From: Myrica gale
Lineage: Eukaryota > Streptophyta > Magnoliopsida > Fagales > Myricaceae
Direction of reading: 5' to 3'
DNA length: 64,000 nucleotides
Assembly (NCBI GenBank): GCA_963930655.1
Contig: OZ005619.1
Location: 1,904,501 to 1,968,500 of the forward strand
Below the pieces are notes generated by a model. That model did no database searches. It saw nothing but the letters and a program-made list of their open reading frames with translations, and had not been told where the DNA came from. Made by a program: the position numbers and the translations under genes. Below are positions 23,753-33,683 of the stretch, in pieces. Numbering within the stretch: position 1 is the first letter of the stretch; each line of letters begins with the position of its first letter.

Positions 23753-26700
23753 CTAAACACCCAATAAGTCCGAATGAACAATAAAGGCAGGAACAACATC
23801 AGTAGAAAAGTAACCAAAACAGCCAGATGCAGCAGCCCACTTGGCCAACCGGTGAGCCAGCCGATTCCTCTTACGAGAGATCCAAACCAGAGAGTGCCGA
23901 GGATGATCAGAGAAGAACAACCGAAGAGAATACATCCACTCCTCAACCTGCCAACCAACAGAAGGCTCCGAACACAGGACATCATGCACTAAGGTACTGC
24001 AGTCACTCTCAAACAAAATACCGCCATCAGAGTAAGAACTCGCAATCCGAGTAGCAGCAAACAAAGCAGCAGTTTCACCAACAAAGGGGTCATGATGAGG
24101 GATACGCTCCGTGTACAAAGTACAGAGGGAGCCTTCATGGTCGCGAAGAACGACAGCCAAGACCGAGTGAGAAGTCCTCACGGCAACATCCATGTTGCAT
24201 TTAAGCACCCCAAGCGGGGGCGGTAACCAACCAAGACCAGAAGATATTGACACAGCATCCCAAGCAACTACATGCTCCGTAAAACGACGCTGAATGGAGG
24301 CAATAAGAACGAAGGGGTCGGGAGTTCCATGACAATGCACCACCTCATTACGCATATGCCACAAAGAATCCAACATAAGAGCAGCACAGAGAATAAACTG
24401 ATGCAAAGAAGATTTAGTAACGCCAAAGAACCGGTGTGCATATAGGATCTGCTTCACAAAAACAGCAAACGGCATCGCAGGAAGACAGTCAACCTGAAGA
24501 GGCCAGGGCACCCCTCTCCACAACCCGTGCAATCTGACAACGCAAAAAAAGGTGTTCAGGGGTCTCAACCGCCAAGCCACACAAAGGGCACAACCCAGCT
24601 GTCTGGCCGTCAAAATCTAAGAAAGGAGCAAGCACCCCACGAAGAGGAAGAGCAGAGTGCAGACACTTCCAAAGGAAAAGTTTAAGGCGATCCTGAATCT
24701 TGAGAGACCACAGGCATTGCCAATCCTTGCCCATCATGGGATGGTGATCATGCATAGTCCATGATTTCGTCAAGCGATAGGCAGAAGCAACAGAGAACAT
24801 ATTTTTGGAATCGGCTACCCACAGCCATTGATCAGCTCGTGAAAGGGACAGCAACGGCAATTGGCTTATAGCCAAGGCAGAGTCCACATCAAAAAGAGAA
24901 GACAAAACATCACAGTTCCAGGACATATTGTGGAAATCAAATAATGAGCTCACCAGTTGCTCATTCTGCACAAGATCCACATTAGCCACCCCAGAAGAGG
25001 TTGACCGAGAGGGTAAAGGTCTAAAGCCGGGCAGCGAAGGAACCCACGGGTCCTTCCAAATACGAATTGCATCGCCCCTCCTAGGGATAGAGCAAACCCC
25101 TTTTGCAAGAAGCTCACGGACTGCCCAAATGCCTTGCCAAACCCACGAAGTTGCAGTCTTGGCAGAGGCCATATGTAAGTGATCCCCCCAGTATACTTCG
25201 CTTTCAGAGATTGCACCCAAGGACTGGAAGGTGAAGAGTAAAGGCCCCAACCAAGTTTTGCAATCAGAACAAGATTAACATCACGGAAAAGTCTAAGACC
25301 GAGCCCTCCGTGCTCCTTAGGATGACAAATGGCAGCCCAAGCCTTCGGGGTAAAATGACGAGTTTTAAGGGGATCAAAGCCCCACCAGAAATCCTTAAAG
25401 AGGCGATCAAGCTCAGCACACCAGCCATGAGACATGAGAAATATTGACATATGGTAAAGCGGCATAGCAGCTGCAACGCTCTTAAGTAAAACCGTACGCC
25501 CGGCTTGAGATAACACCCGGGCCTTCCAACCAACCAACCGGCTCCGAACCTTCTCTTGAAGGTCAGCAAAAGTTGTCTTTTTGGATCGCTGAAGGAATAG
25601 AGGCAATCCAAGATAAGTGCTGCCAGGTCTCATCTCCTGCAGCTGTAGTTCACGAAGCACGGATTGCTTGATTTCTGGATGTGTGTTGCCACTAAAGGCA
25701 ACAGAAGATTTGGAGAGATTAATTGTCTGACCCGACCAAGAACAATACCGAGATATAATAGTGGACAGCTCCCGCGCTTCACGCCCATTGGCCCGAGCAA
25801 AAAGGAGGAGGTCGTCAGCAAACATTAAGTGGGAGATGGAAGGAGCACCACGAGCCACCGACACTCCATGAAGCACTCCCGAATCCACGGACCGATGCAA
25901 CAACCTCGTAAGCACCTCCGAACACAATATAAAAAGAAAAGGTGATAAAGGGTCACCTTGTCTCACACCTCGTTCTGGGAGAAAAAAACCAAAGGCACTG
26001 CCATTCAATAACAATGAGTACGAAACCGTTGTAACACATTGAGTGATCCACCCCACCCACTTTTCTGGAAACCCAAAGCAACGCAAAACCTTAAAAATAA
26101 AGCACCACTCCAAACGATCGTAGGCTTTAAGCATATCAAACTTAACGGCCATAACACCTTTCCGACCCGACTTGTGCTTCATAGAATGAAACAATTCATG
26201 GGCAAGCACCGAATTTTCGTGGATGGACCTCCCCGGAACAAAAGCCGCTTGGCTGCCAGATATGAGTTTAGGCATAATCGATCGCAAATGAGATACCAAC
26301 AGCTTGGCAATAACCTTATAAGCTACGTTGGATAAACTGATCGGTCGAAAGTCAGTGATATGCATAGAGTTATCCTTCTTGGGCAACAAAACAATGAAGG
26401 AATGATTCATTTCCTTAAGCAGATGCCCAGAGGTAAAAATTTGCACAACCATGCGAACAAGATCCAAGTGAATAACCTGCCAATAGTGCTGGAAGAACAG
26501 TCCGGTCATACCATCAGGGCCGGGGGCCTTGTGGGCACCAATGTGAAATACAGCCGCCTTGATCTCCTCCTCCGTGGGTATAGTCAACAACGCAGCCTTA
26601 TCCTCCGAAGAGAGAGAAGGTCGGATAAGCTCCTCCACAACCAAGGAAATTTCAGGGTTATCAGAGGCAAAAGCCTGCTGGAAATGGCGAAGAATGTAGG

Positions 26701-27871
26701 GCCCAATATCAGTTCTCCCATGTAACCAACACCCAGCAGCAGTTTTCAATGAGTCAATGGAGTTACGCCGTCTTCGAATCACCGTTGATAAATGAAAGAA
26801 CTTGGTATTGAGGTCCCGAGTCGTTAACTAAGTGGTGCGAGATTTTTGGCGCCAAAGATCTTCCTCCAATTTCTGCAGATGGAGATACTCCTTACGGAGA
26901 GCCACATCACGGTCGGGTACATGAACTTCACCATCTGCAGCTTGCAAGCAGGCCAACTCTACCTCAACAGCTCGAATACGACTCTGAATCACCCCAAAAA
27001 CCTCGCGATTCCAGATTTTCAAACACTCACGAGTATGCCGAATTTTTCGAACGAACCGGAAAGCCGGAGACCCAGCACAAGAAATAGTCCAGGCACTTCG
27101 AACAACCTCTAAACTACGGGCATCCTGGGCCCAAAAAGTTTCAAACCTAAAAGGTTTCGGTCCCATGCTCGCAGAACCCATTGTATCAAGAACCAATGCC
27201 GAGTGATCAGAAGCTGCCCTCGGGAGATGACGAATCACGGACAGCGGGAAAAGCAACCGCCACTCTGGATCTGCCAAACCCCGATCCAAACGTTCCCGAA
27301 TAAGATGTCTCCCACGCCTCCGATTAGACCATGTGAATGAGCCCCCCGTGAAACCCAGGTCAATCAAACCATGACCATTAACCAGGTGGGATAAACCATA
27401 AGAAGAAGATCCAGTAACAGGACGCCCCCCACTCTTATCCACTTGAGAATAAACCATATTAAAGTCCCCAATCAACAACCATGGTCCCGACCACCCCTCC
27501 CTCAGGTCAGTTAATTTGTCCCAGAACACAAGCTTCTCACCAACCATAGTAGGAGCATACACAAAGGTGCATAACCAAGGTCGGCTAACAGGATCAGACT
27601 TCACCAAAATATGTATAATATTATGATTCATAAACAGCAAATCAAACACAAAACCCGGTCTCCAAGCAAACACCAAACCACCACTCAACCCCCTAGAAGG
27701 TGAATGTACAAAATGCTGAAAGCCTATCCTCCGTATTGCTTCAGAAGGATCCCCAATTTTAGTCTCTACAAGGCAAAGACAATCAGGGGAAAATTGTCTT
27801 ACCAGGGCCCGAGTAGCACGAATCGCCGGACCTCGGGCGAGCCCCCGGCAATTCCAGAACAGATGCCTCAT
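23753..27871 (-). pseudogene. LINE ORF2: endonuclease, reverse transcriptase, zinc-binding and RNase H; disabled
   Basis: From the ATG at 27871: an APE-type endonuclease (FWNCRGLARGPA at the start, LLIGDFNMV, and ASDHSALVL); a reverse transcriptase with GPDGMTGLFF, FRPISLSNVAYKVIAKLL, QAAFVPGRSI, VKFDMLKAYDR, RQGDPLSPFLF and the catalytic HLMFADDLL; the zf-RVT region (CLWSLKIQDRLKLFLWK, CPLCG); and an RNase H domain (LKCNMDVAV, GETAALFAA, FESDC). One TAG interrupts the frame at 26828-26830 between endonuclease and RT. Two frameshifts follow: near 25183, in a six-C run, and near 24515. Few lesions mean a fairly recent insertion, but this copy is not functional as written. Confidence 0.95.
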
Positions 27872-28728
27872 GGAGCCTTGGGGGGCATGGTTTGGCCCGC
27901 CTCCTCAGCCTGACAACACCCAACATCACCACAACCTGCTGTAATACGAACTTGCGAAACCAACGTCGACCCCACGGGAGCTGCTGCCAAACCCAAATTC
28001 CCAGATGGGGCCTGCAAACCAGCAAGTGCACCACGTCGACTACTGGTCCTCCCACGCCGAAATGAGCGACGTGGCCGATGGGCAGACAACCCACTCCACA
28101 TAGCCAGAGGAAGGGACTCGTCCGCATCCCCCAGGGGAGGAAGAGAACGAAGATGAGACTCCCATACGAACCGCTTCACCGGACGATCTGCACCGGAATC
28201 AAAAGCATCGGTAAACGGCCGCTTGGAAGAGGTCGACCGTGCAGTATGCACAACAATTTCATGAGAGGCCGCAGACACGGCACTGTGAATGGGCGAAGAA
28301 GGGGAGGCGGCAGCAACGGAAACATCAGACTGCAATGGTTGAATAATAACCGAATGGGCCGGTGGTTCAAGAGGAGGCTTAATCGTACCTAATGAGATGT
28401 GAGAGAAAAAAGAAGGCCCAACAGCGGCCCCAGACTCCTTAGCCAAAGCCTCTCTCTGGCCCAGAAAAAACTCAAGGTTGGCATAGAAAGCCTCTTCATT
28501 CGTGACCCTGTCGCACTGGGCTGGACCCCCAAAAGGAGCACAAGGTTCGGGGCAAGCACCACCCACACGAACAGCCATTCCCATCAAGGCAGAGCGGGAA
28601 TATTTTTGTGGCCCACGCGGACCCGCCACGTCAACCTCAGACAACTTCAGAGCAGAAATCGCAGGTGTCGGGGCTGCAGGACCAGGATAGACACCCCCAC
28701 TAACGCCAGGTGCGACATGGACACCCCC
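27868..28728 (-). pseudogene. LINE ORF1 (gag-like), 5'-truncated
   Basis: The open frame runs from the 5' insertion junction to a stop at 27868 with no start codon of its own; the first in-frame part reads GVHVAPGVSGGVYPG. It is rich in Pro, Ser, Ala and Arg, and lacks the CCHC zinc knuckle usual in plant LINE ORF1. The stop codon overlaps the ORF2 start as ATGA (27868-27871). Identity rests on position and on this overlap. Confidence 0.75.
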
Positions 28729-29011
28729 AGAGGAAATGAATAACTACACTTCTGATAGTTTGAGAAGGTGCAAAGCAGCGGCCAACCAACCAAGGAATCA
28801 GGAATATGCACAGCCAGTAGATATGATCAACCTCATGCTCGCATCTCACAAAGCATATATTTTATTTCTCTTTCAAGCTGAGCAACAAGAATTTTATATT
28901 GAAAAGTTTGCACTACAACTACGAACATTCAACCTTTGACAAATAAAACTGCCAATTGGTGCTTGGAATAAGAACTTTATGTACAGCAGTTCGGCAGATG
29001 CAGTCCACAAC

Positions 29012-29215
29012 TTAATGACAAGAGAATATTGTGCTACGGAAGGCATGTGCTGAGAAGCAACCATTTGATTCCAACAAATAAATCCTATTCCCAGAACTAT
29101 AACTCACTTTGTCTGGCAATGGCGTCTTCCTCCAAGTGTTGCAATCCATATCAAGCACAAGAATACACGAACAACTACTCGTCAACCAATGCAAAGAGCC
29201 ATGAAGAACGGGCAA
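29012..29215 (-). pseudogene. Captured fragment of an F-box-associated domain gene
   Basis: Minus-strand sequence reads LHGSLHWLTSSCSCILVLDM, then DCNTWRKTPLPDKV and NRIYLLESNGCFS, typical of the F-box-associated (FBA) substrate domain of plant F-box proteins. The F-box itself is not present. It is not close to the three F-box genes of this window, so it came from a different locus. Confidence 0.75.
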
Positions 29216-29290
29216 GACATTGACTCAGTGAGACCAGGCTCGTGCGAAGGACTGAAGAAGTAGCCAATGTCCAGCCCGTTTTCGCGGGCT
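29200..29290 (-). repeat. Internal inverted repeat pairing with 23436-23525
   Basis: About 85 bp here is the near-exact complement of 23436-23525; both translate as LDIGYF.SPSHEPGLTE. The pair lies inside the Pack-MULE but away from its terminal repeats, between captured fragments. Confidence 0.8.
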
Positions 29291-29494
29291 TTTTCTTTGT
29301 CCTTGTTTCTCTTTTGTTTGCAGGAGCTTGACGCCTGGATATTCTGCCTCTGTCTTTGTTCGAATGCATGTATGCAGCTCGAGTGGTAAAGCCTTAGCTG
29401 GTTGTCTTTGAACTTTCTTTCCCTTTCCCTTTCGTCCCCTCTTTTCTCTTTCTTATTTGCTAGTTTGCTGTTACTTTTGATCTTGATAGGAGAA

Positions 29495-29870
29495 ACCCAG
29501 AGCGTACCCGTGTCCATTCAACACCGAGATCGAGACCCTGTAGCTCCTCACGTCCCAGACCTTGATCGTCTTGTCAACGGAGGCCGTGGCGATACAATAA
29601 TCATCGTACTTGTTCCAGTCGCAGGAAAGGATCTCGAACTCGTGGGCGAGGATGATCATGCTGGAGCCAGGCTCACGCACGTCCCAGACACGTAGGGTGC
29701 AGTCGCCAGAGGCGGAGGAGAAGACGTCTGCGTGGCGGGGGTTCCAGACAGCGGAATAGACGCAGTAGGCGTGCTCCTTGAAAGTGCGGACGGAGGTGGG
29801 ACGGTAGATGGTCCAGAGCTTGATGGTGTCGTCCCAAGAGGAGGAGGAGAGGAAGGAGTCGCGACGTTTT
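29495..29870 (-). pseudogene. Captured PEX7 fragment (WD40 peroxisomal import receptor)
   Basis: The minus strand encodes about 125 residues of WD40 repeats close to plant PEX7: SSSWDDTIKLWTIYRPTSVR, FKEHAYCVYSAVWNPRHADV, SASGDCTLRVWDVREPG, FEILSCDWNKYDDYCIATAS and VWDVRSYRVS..LNGHGYA. PEX7 carries PTS2 proteins to the peroxisome. The fragment starts at the inner edge of the right terminal repeat and stops abruptly after NGHGYA; about two to three of the usual repeats are present. It is open throughout, so capture is probably recent, but there is no start codon and no full propeller. Confidence 0.93.
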
Positions 29871-31071
29871 GCACACGGGACCTACGTTTTTATAAGTTTT
29901 TTTTATGATGTGACTTTTTGACACGTGTCAGTTATTTATTAGTTCTGACTTGGTTTCATCGTATGTAAATTTCAATTTCGTTGACTATCTGACTGCAGGA
30001 CTAATATGAAAAATGTTAAAAATCACATGGACAACCGTAGGACAAAAATTACCTTAGACCCCAAGAACTGGTGGAGTAATTTAGCCTAAACTAAACATTT
30101 AATTTTCATGTTACAAACTGTATATTCATGATTTTACAGATCCTTGATGTCCTTCAACACAATCGCAACAGATGAAAATTTGCAGGATTTGTACCTTTTC
30201 TTTGTTAAGGACCATAACATGTTAGATCAACCCCCCCCCCCCCCAATTGAAGAGCTTTCCTGCAACTTTCAAACCGAATATGCAGAGAAATGAAGAAGTT
30301 AGATTACCTACTTGACCCAGATTCTGCAGGCCGTACAAAGTTTCTTCCTTCCGAATTTCACATTCCAATCTGGGAGGAAGAAGAAAAAGAAAAACTCCTG
30401 TAAAAGGGAAAGAAACTCTTTCGATCCACCCACTAATGCGACCCATACAAAGCCGGCCACTCCCTTCACTTTGCGTGGGCTGTGATCAAATATTTTCTTA
30501 ATCTCAATGATTATAGTTGTTGGAATTAATTTATTCTGAGTTCTGTTACCAAGAATTCTTAAATATTTTAAGACGGTATTTTTATTTTTGTTTTTAAAAT
30601 AATTCTCACATACCTCAAATTATTGCCGTGTCGAAGGAATAATTTTTTGTATAACTTTATAATATCTTGTCTTAAGGTTCAATTAATAAAAAAAGACCAA
30701 TAAAAAAATATTCTTAATTTTTAATTGTTTTTTATTTATTTAAACTTCTTAATTAATAATTTTATTTTCGAAGTACATTTAACGACCGAATTAAACAGGA
30801 AGACAATTAAATTTTTTTATTGGTCTGACTTAACGGTCTAATCAGACAAGACAATAATTAAATTTTTTTATAACTTAAAACTATCAAATTGAAACGTGAA
30901 GGCACAATTAATTTCCCCTAATAGGGAGGTTAAATATAATACTCTCAAGTTGTTATTAAAAAAAAATTAAATAGGAATTTACCAGAAGGGCTCTTTACGC
31001 TTTTTTCTCTGCGACTCTGTCGGTCTGTCCAGTACGTCTCGGAGGTGTAAAATTCCTGCCACCGTCCAATA

Positions 31072-32271
31072 ATGCTGAGTAGAAGCAACGCAGCGGCGGA
31101 GATTATTGCTCACAACGAGGATATCTTGGCGGAGATCCTCATCTATGTGCCGGCAAAGCCTCTTCTCTGCTTCAAATGCGTGTCCAGGCGTTGGCTCTCC
31201 CTTATCTCTGATCCTCACTTCTGTCGCCGCCATCAACAGCACCACCACCACCACCACCGCACGTCTCTCTCCGGCATCTTCCTTCGCAGAAGAATCCCAT
31301 CACACTTCCAGTTCGTCCCTCTTGATGGGACTCATTCTACGCCCCCCTTGAGGTCCCTCGATTTCATCTCTGACAACAGCGGCTTCTTTCCCTCTCCTTC
31401 AGGTGCCAAGATCTTACAGTCTTGCAATGGATTGTTCCTGTGCCGTAGCCTCGACAAGAAATCCGCAGACCAAAGGTATTCTTACTACGTTTGTAATCCG
31501 ACGACTAAGCAATTCTCGCAGCTTCCTTTCCTAGACACCGACGGACCCTGTACGATATTCGGTCTTTCTCTGGCGTTCGAACCTTCCAAATCGCCGTACT
31601 ACCAAGTGGTTTGCGTTCGGAGCACTGCCGTTTCATTGTACTTCTACCAAATCGAGATATACTCGTCCGAGACTCGAGCTTGGAGGCCTTGTGGCTCTCC
31701 GTTCGTCGCGCCGTATGACATGGTGTTCGACTACGGCGTATTTTGGAACGGGGCGGTTCATTGGCTTAGTCCTTCAGGGGCTGCAAGGTACTTTTATATT
31801 GGCAAGGAAGTTCTTGGAACAATGCCGAGTCCTCCGGGTTCGGAAGCCAGGGGCACGAGGAGGTTCAGATCTTTCGGAGAGTCCGGTGGCCGTTTGCATC
31901 TTATCGAAGTCTATGGTGCTCGCACTACCCAATTCAAAGTCTTTGAGATGGCGAGCAACTACTCAGGATGGTTCGTGAAGTATGAGGCAGATATTCGCGG
32001 TATTGTTGCTTCGTATCCTGAAATGATCAGGGACTTCCTCGACCCACGCGATTCATGCTACTTTGCTTTCGCTATAATTTCCGTCCTTAGGAAGGATGAG
32101 GAGGCAGAGCTCCTGTTGCACGTACCTGGTAAGATCGTATCGTATAATCTGAGAGATAAGAGTTTTAAGCAGCTTTGCGATTTAAGACCCAATCCCAATG
32201 AGACTAGGAGCTCGTTGCAATTTGGATGGCTGGATGCCTATCCATATATGGAGACTCTGGCTTGTGTTTGA
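31072..32271 (+). CDS. F-box protein, tandem-family member 1
   Basis: Intact single exon, 399 residues. The F-box occupies about residues 11-55 (NEDILAEILIYVPAKPLLCF, then CVSRRWLSLISDPHF). A His-rich stretch follows (QQHHHHHH), then a long FBA-like domain with FLCRSL, YYVCNPTTKQFSQLP, SPYYQVVCVRSTAV, YSSETRAWRPCGSPF, GAVHWLSPSGAA and VPGKIVSYNLRDKSFKQLCD. Expected role: substrate receptor of an SCF ubiquitin ligase, partner SKP1/ASK. Very similar along its length to the F-box gene at 38778-39986. Downstream repeats and a serine carboxypeptidase remnant mirror that other locus, showing duplication of a block rather than of the gene alone. Confidence 0.93.
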   Translation: MLSRSNAAAEIIAHNEDILAEILIYVPAKPLLCFKCVSRRWLSLISDPHFCRRHQQHHHHHHRTSLSGIFLRRRIPSHFQFVPLDGTHSTPPLRSLDFISDNSGFFPSPSGAKILQSCNGLFLCRSLDKKSADQRYSYYVCNPTTKQFSQLPFLDTDGPCTIFGLSLAFEPSKSPYYQVVCVRSTAVSLYFYQIEIYSSETRAWRPCGSPFVAPYDMVFDYGVFWNGAVHWLSPSGAARYFYIGKEVLGTMPSPPGSEARGTRRFRSFGESGGRLHLIEVYGARTTQFKVFEMASNYSGWFVKYEADIRGIVASYPEMIRDFLDPRDSCYFAFAIISVLRKDEEAELLLHVPGKIVSYNLRDKSFKQLCDLRPNPNETRSSLQFGWLDAYPYMETLACV

Positions 32272-32822
32272 TGTTTTGTGTATTATACATATACTGGTAC
32301 CATCCTCTATTGGGTTTAAGCCATTGTTCATAATTTCCATGTTTGCTTGCAGTCTCTGAAGTTCTTGAATTGCCAAGTTATGGTTATTGGTAAATTCAAC
32401 CCCCACGTAAATGTGTAAGTTCTGGTAATGAAATTTCTTATATGCATTGAAAGTTGGGTGTATGTGTAGTATAAAAAAACACAGATTATAAAGCTTTGTG
32501 CCTAGTCCTTTAGATTGTCTATCTTGTCTTCGTTTCTAATTTTAATTGGAGAACATTAGTTAGCAATGGGTACTTGCATCGTGTTGGAGTTGCTCAGTAG
32601 ACTGGTTCCATGGATTTGTTAGTGAAAAATGACTATTTTTGCCACGTTCTGACCCGACATGAGTTTCCAAGAGAAGTCAATGACCAAAAAGCCGAAGCTA
32701 TCTTGTTCATTTTTAGAGTTAAAAACTGATTTGACTTGAAGCAGGTATTCAATTTTATGGCCTTGCTATAGTCAGGTTAAATCTAAACCTACATCTACAA
32801 ATCTTCATGGTTACCCTTTATA

Positions 32823-33080
32823 GGTGACTGTAACAGGAAGTAGTCGTGATGTTTTTTGTTAGGCATCAAGGTGTCGAGAAAGATATTTTTCTGTCGGGAT
32901 GGTTGCTTCAGTCCTAAACTGGTTTGATTGAGTTGAGAGAGAGACTTTTTATTGGTGACTGTCACAGGAAGTAGTCATGATGTTTTTTGTTAGGCATCAA
33001 GGCGTCGAGAAAGATATTTTCTGCCGGGATGGTTGCTTCAGTCCTAAACTGGATTGATTGAGTTGAGAGAGAGACTGTTT
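32823..33080. repeat. Tandem duplication, 131-bp unit, 3' of the first F-box gene
   Basis: GGTGACTGT.ACAGGAAGTAGTC starts at 32823 and again at 32954; each unit continues through TTAGGCATCAAGG and GGGATGGTTGCTTCAGTCC to GAGTTGAGAGAGAGACT. A single related copy lies at 40668-40735, downstream of the second F-box gene. Confidence 0.9.
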
Positions 33081-33084
33081 ATCC

Positions 33085-33145
33085 ACCCACGCAGCACCCT
33101 TCTTGACCATGTATTCTGCAGCAAAGTGGCCTTTTTTCCTGTAGC
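33085..33145 (-). pseudogene. Remnant of the last exon of a serine carboxypeptidase-like gene
   Basis: The minus strand reads GHFAAEYMVKKGAA, matching the last exon of the SCPL gene at 40906-40989 (GHFAAEYMVKECAA). It lies at the same relative position downstream of an F-box gene. Only about 60 bp survives. Confidence 0.8.
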
Positions 33146-33340
33146 AGGACAAGCCCTGTTTTGATAAGACATAAGAAAATTTGCGGTATATACTGTATTC
33201 ATTTTTCTGATGAGATTGGTTTATTTATAAAAAAATAAATAACCGAGAAATAACCGGTGATTCTGATGCTCTTTCTTCCGTAATGGTTTCAACAAACCAT
33301 TCATTCGTACAATAATTACGGAAAACAACGATACTAGAAT

Positions 33341-33586
33341 GGAGCGGGATTCGGTCCCGACCGTACGGGTCCGGATACGTCCGGATCCACGGTCGGGATC
33401 GAATCCCACGAGAATGGACGGCTCACGTCCATTCTTCCCGACCTTACCGGTCGGACCTCTATTGTAGAGGTCCGACCGGTACATCCCGACGAGAATGGAC
33501 GTGAGCTGTCCATTCTCGCAGGATTCGATCCCGACCGTGGGTCCGGACGTATCCGGACCCGTATTGTCGGGACCGAATCCGTCCCC
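33341..33586. mobile_element. Near-perfect hairpin MITE (GC-rich), 246 bp
   Basis: The two halves are complementary almost end to end around a 5-bp centre (GGACCTCT ATTGT AGAGGTCC near 33463). Ends read GGAGCGGGATTCGG and, on the other strand, GGGGACGGATTCGG. AAT on both sides (33338-33340, 33587-33589) may be a 3-bp target duplication, which would suggest a PIF/Harbinger-type element. Each arm also contains a smaller palindrome (GAATGGAC...GTCCATTC). Confidence 0.88.
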
Positions 33587-33683
33587 AATACCTACTTCTT
33601 CTTTTTTCCTAGATACCTACTTGATCTCCTCTGTTTCTGTGAGTACTTTTTTTTCAATAAATCAACCTTTTCATTAAAAACTA

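Larger units (their letters stand above)
23722..28728 (-). mobile_element. LINE (L1-type) retrotransposon, 5'-truncated, with 17-bp target duplication
   Basis: A T-run starting at 23721 on the plus strand is the poly(A) tail of a minus-strand LINE. The same 17 bp (AGAGGAAATGAATAACT) flanks it at 23705-23721 and 28729-28745, the expected result of target-primed reverse transcription. The body has the end of ORF1, then a complete ORF2 with endonuclease, reverse transcriptase, zinc-binding and RNase H regions. ORF1 has no start and no zinc knuckle, so the insertion is truncated at its 5' end. Coding GC content is clearly higher than the host flanks. Confidence 0.97.
23005..30086. mobile_element. 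Pack-MULE with captured gene fragments, containing a later LINE insertion
   Basis: Inverted ends of about 220 bp (GGCTAAATTACTCCACC on the left, its complement at 30070-30086) are flanked by TAAACCAAA (22996-23004) and TAAACTAAA (30087-30095), a 9-bp target duplication with one mismatch. Removing the LINE (23722-28728 plus one target copy) leaves about 2.06 kb. That remainder holds fragments of a RING-finger gene, an F-box gene and the peroxisomal receptor PEX7, all on the minus strand, and no transposase. This fits a non-autonomous Mutator-like element that picks up host gene pieces. Confidence 0.93.

Noticed and set aside
26039-26725. Plus-strand open frames of about 100-120 codons
   Set aside because: They are antisense shadows of the LINE reverse transcriptase and arise from its GC-rich coding sequence.
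29341-29410. tRNA-like A-box (CTCGAGTGGTAAAGCC)
   Set aside because: There is no B-box at the right distance and no cloverleaf, so it is neither a tRNA gene nor a clear SINE.
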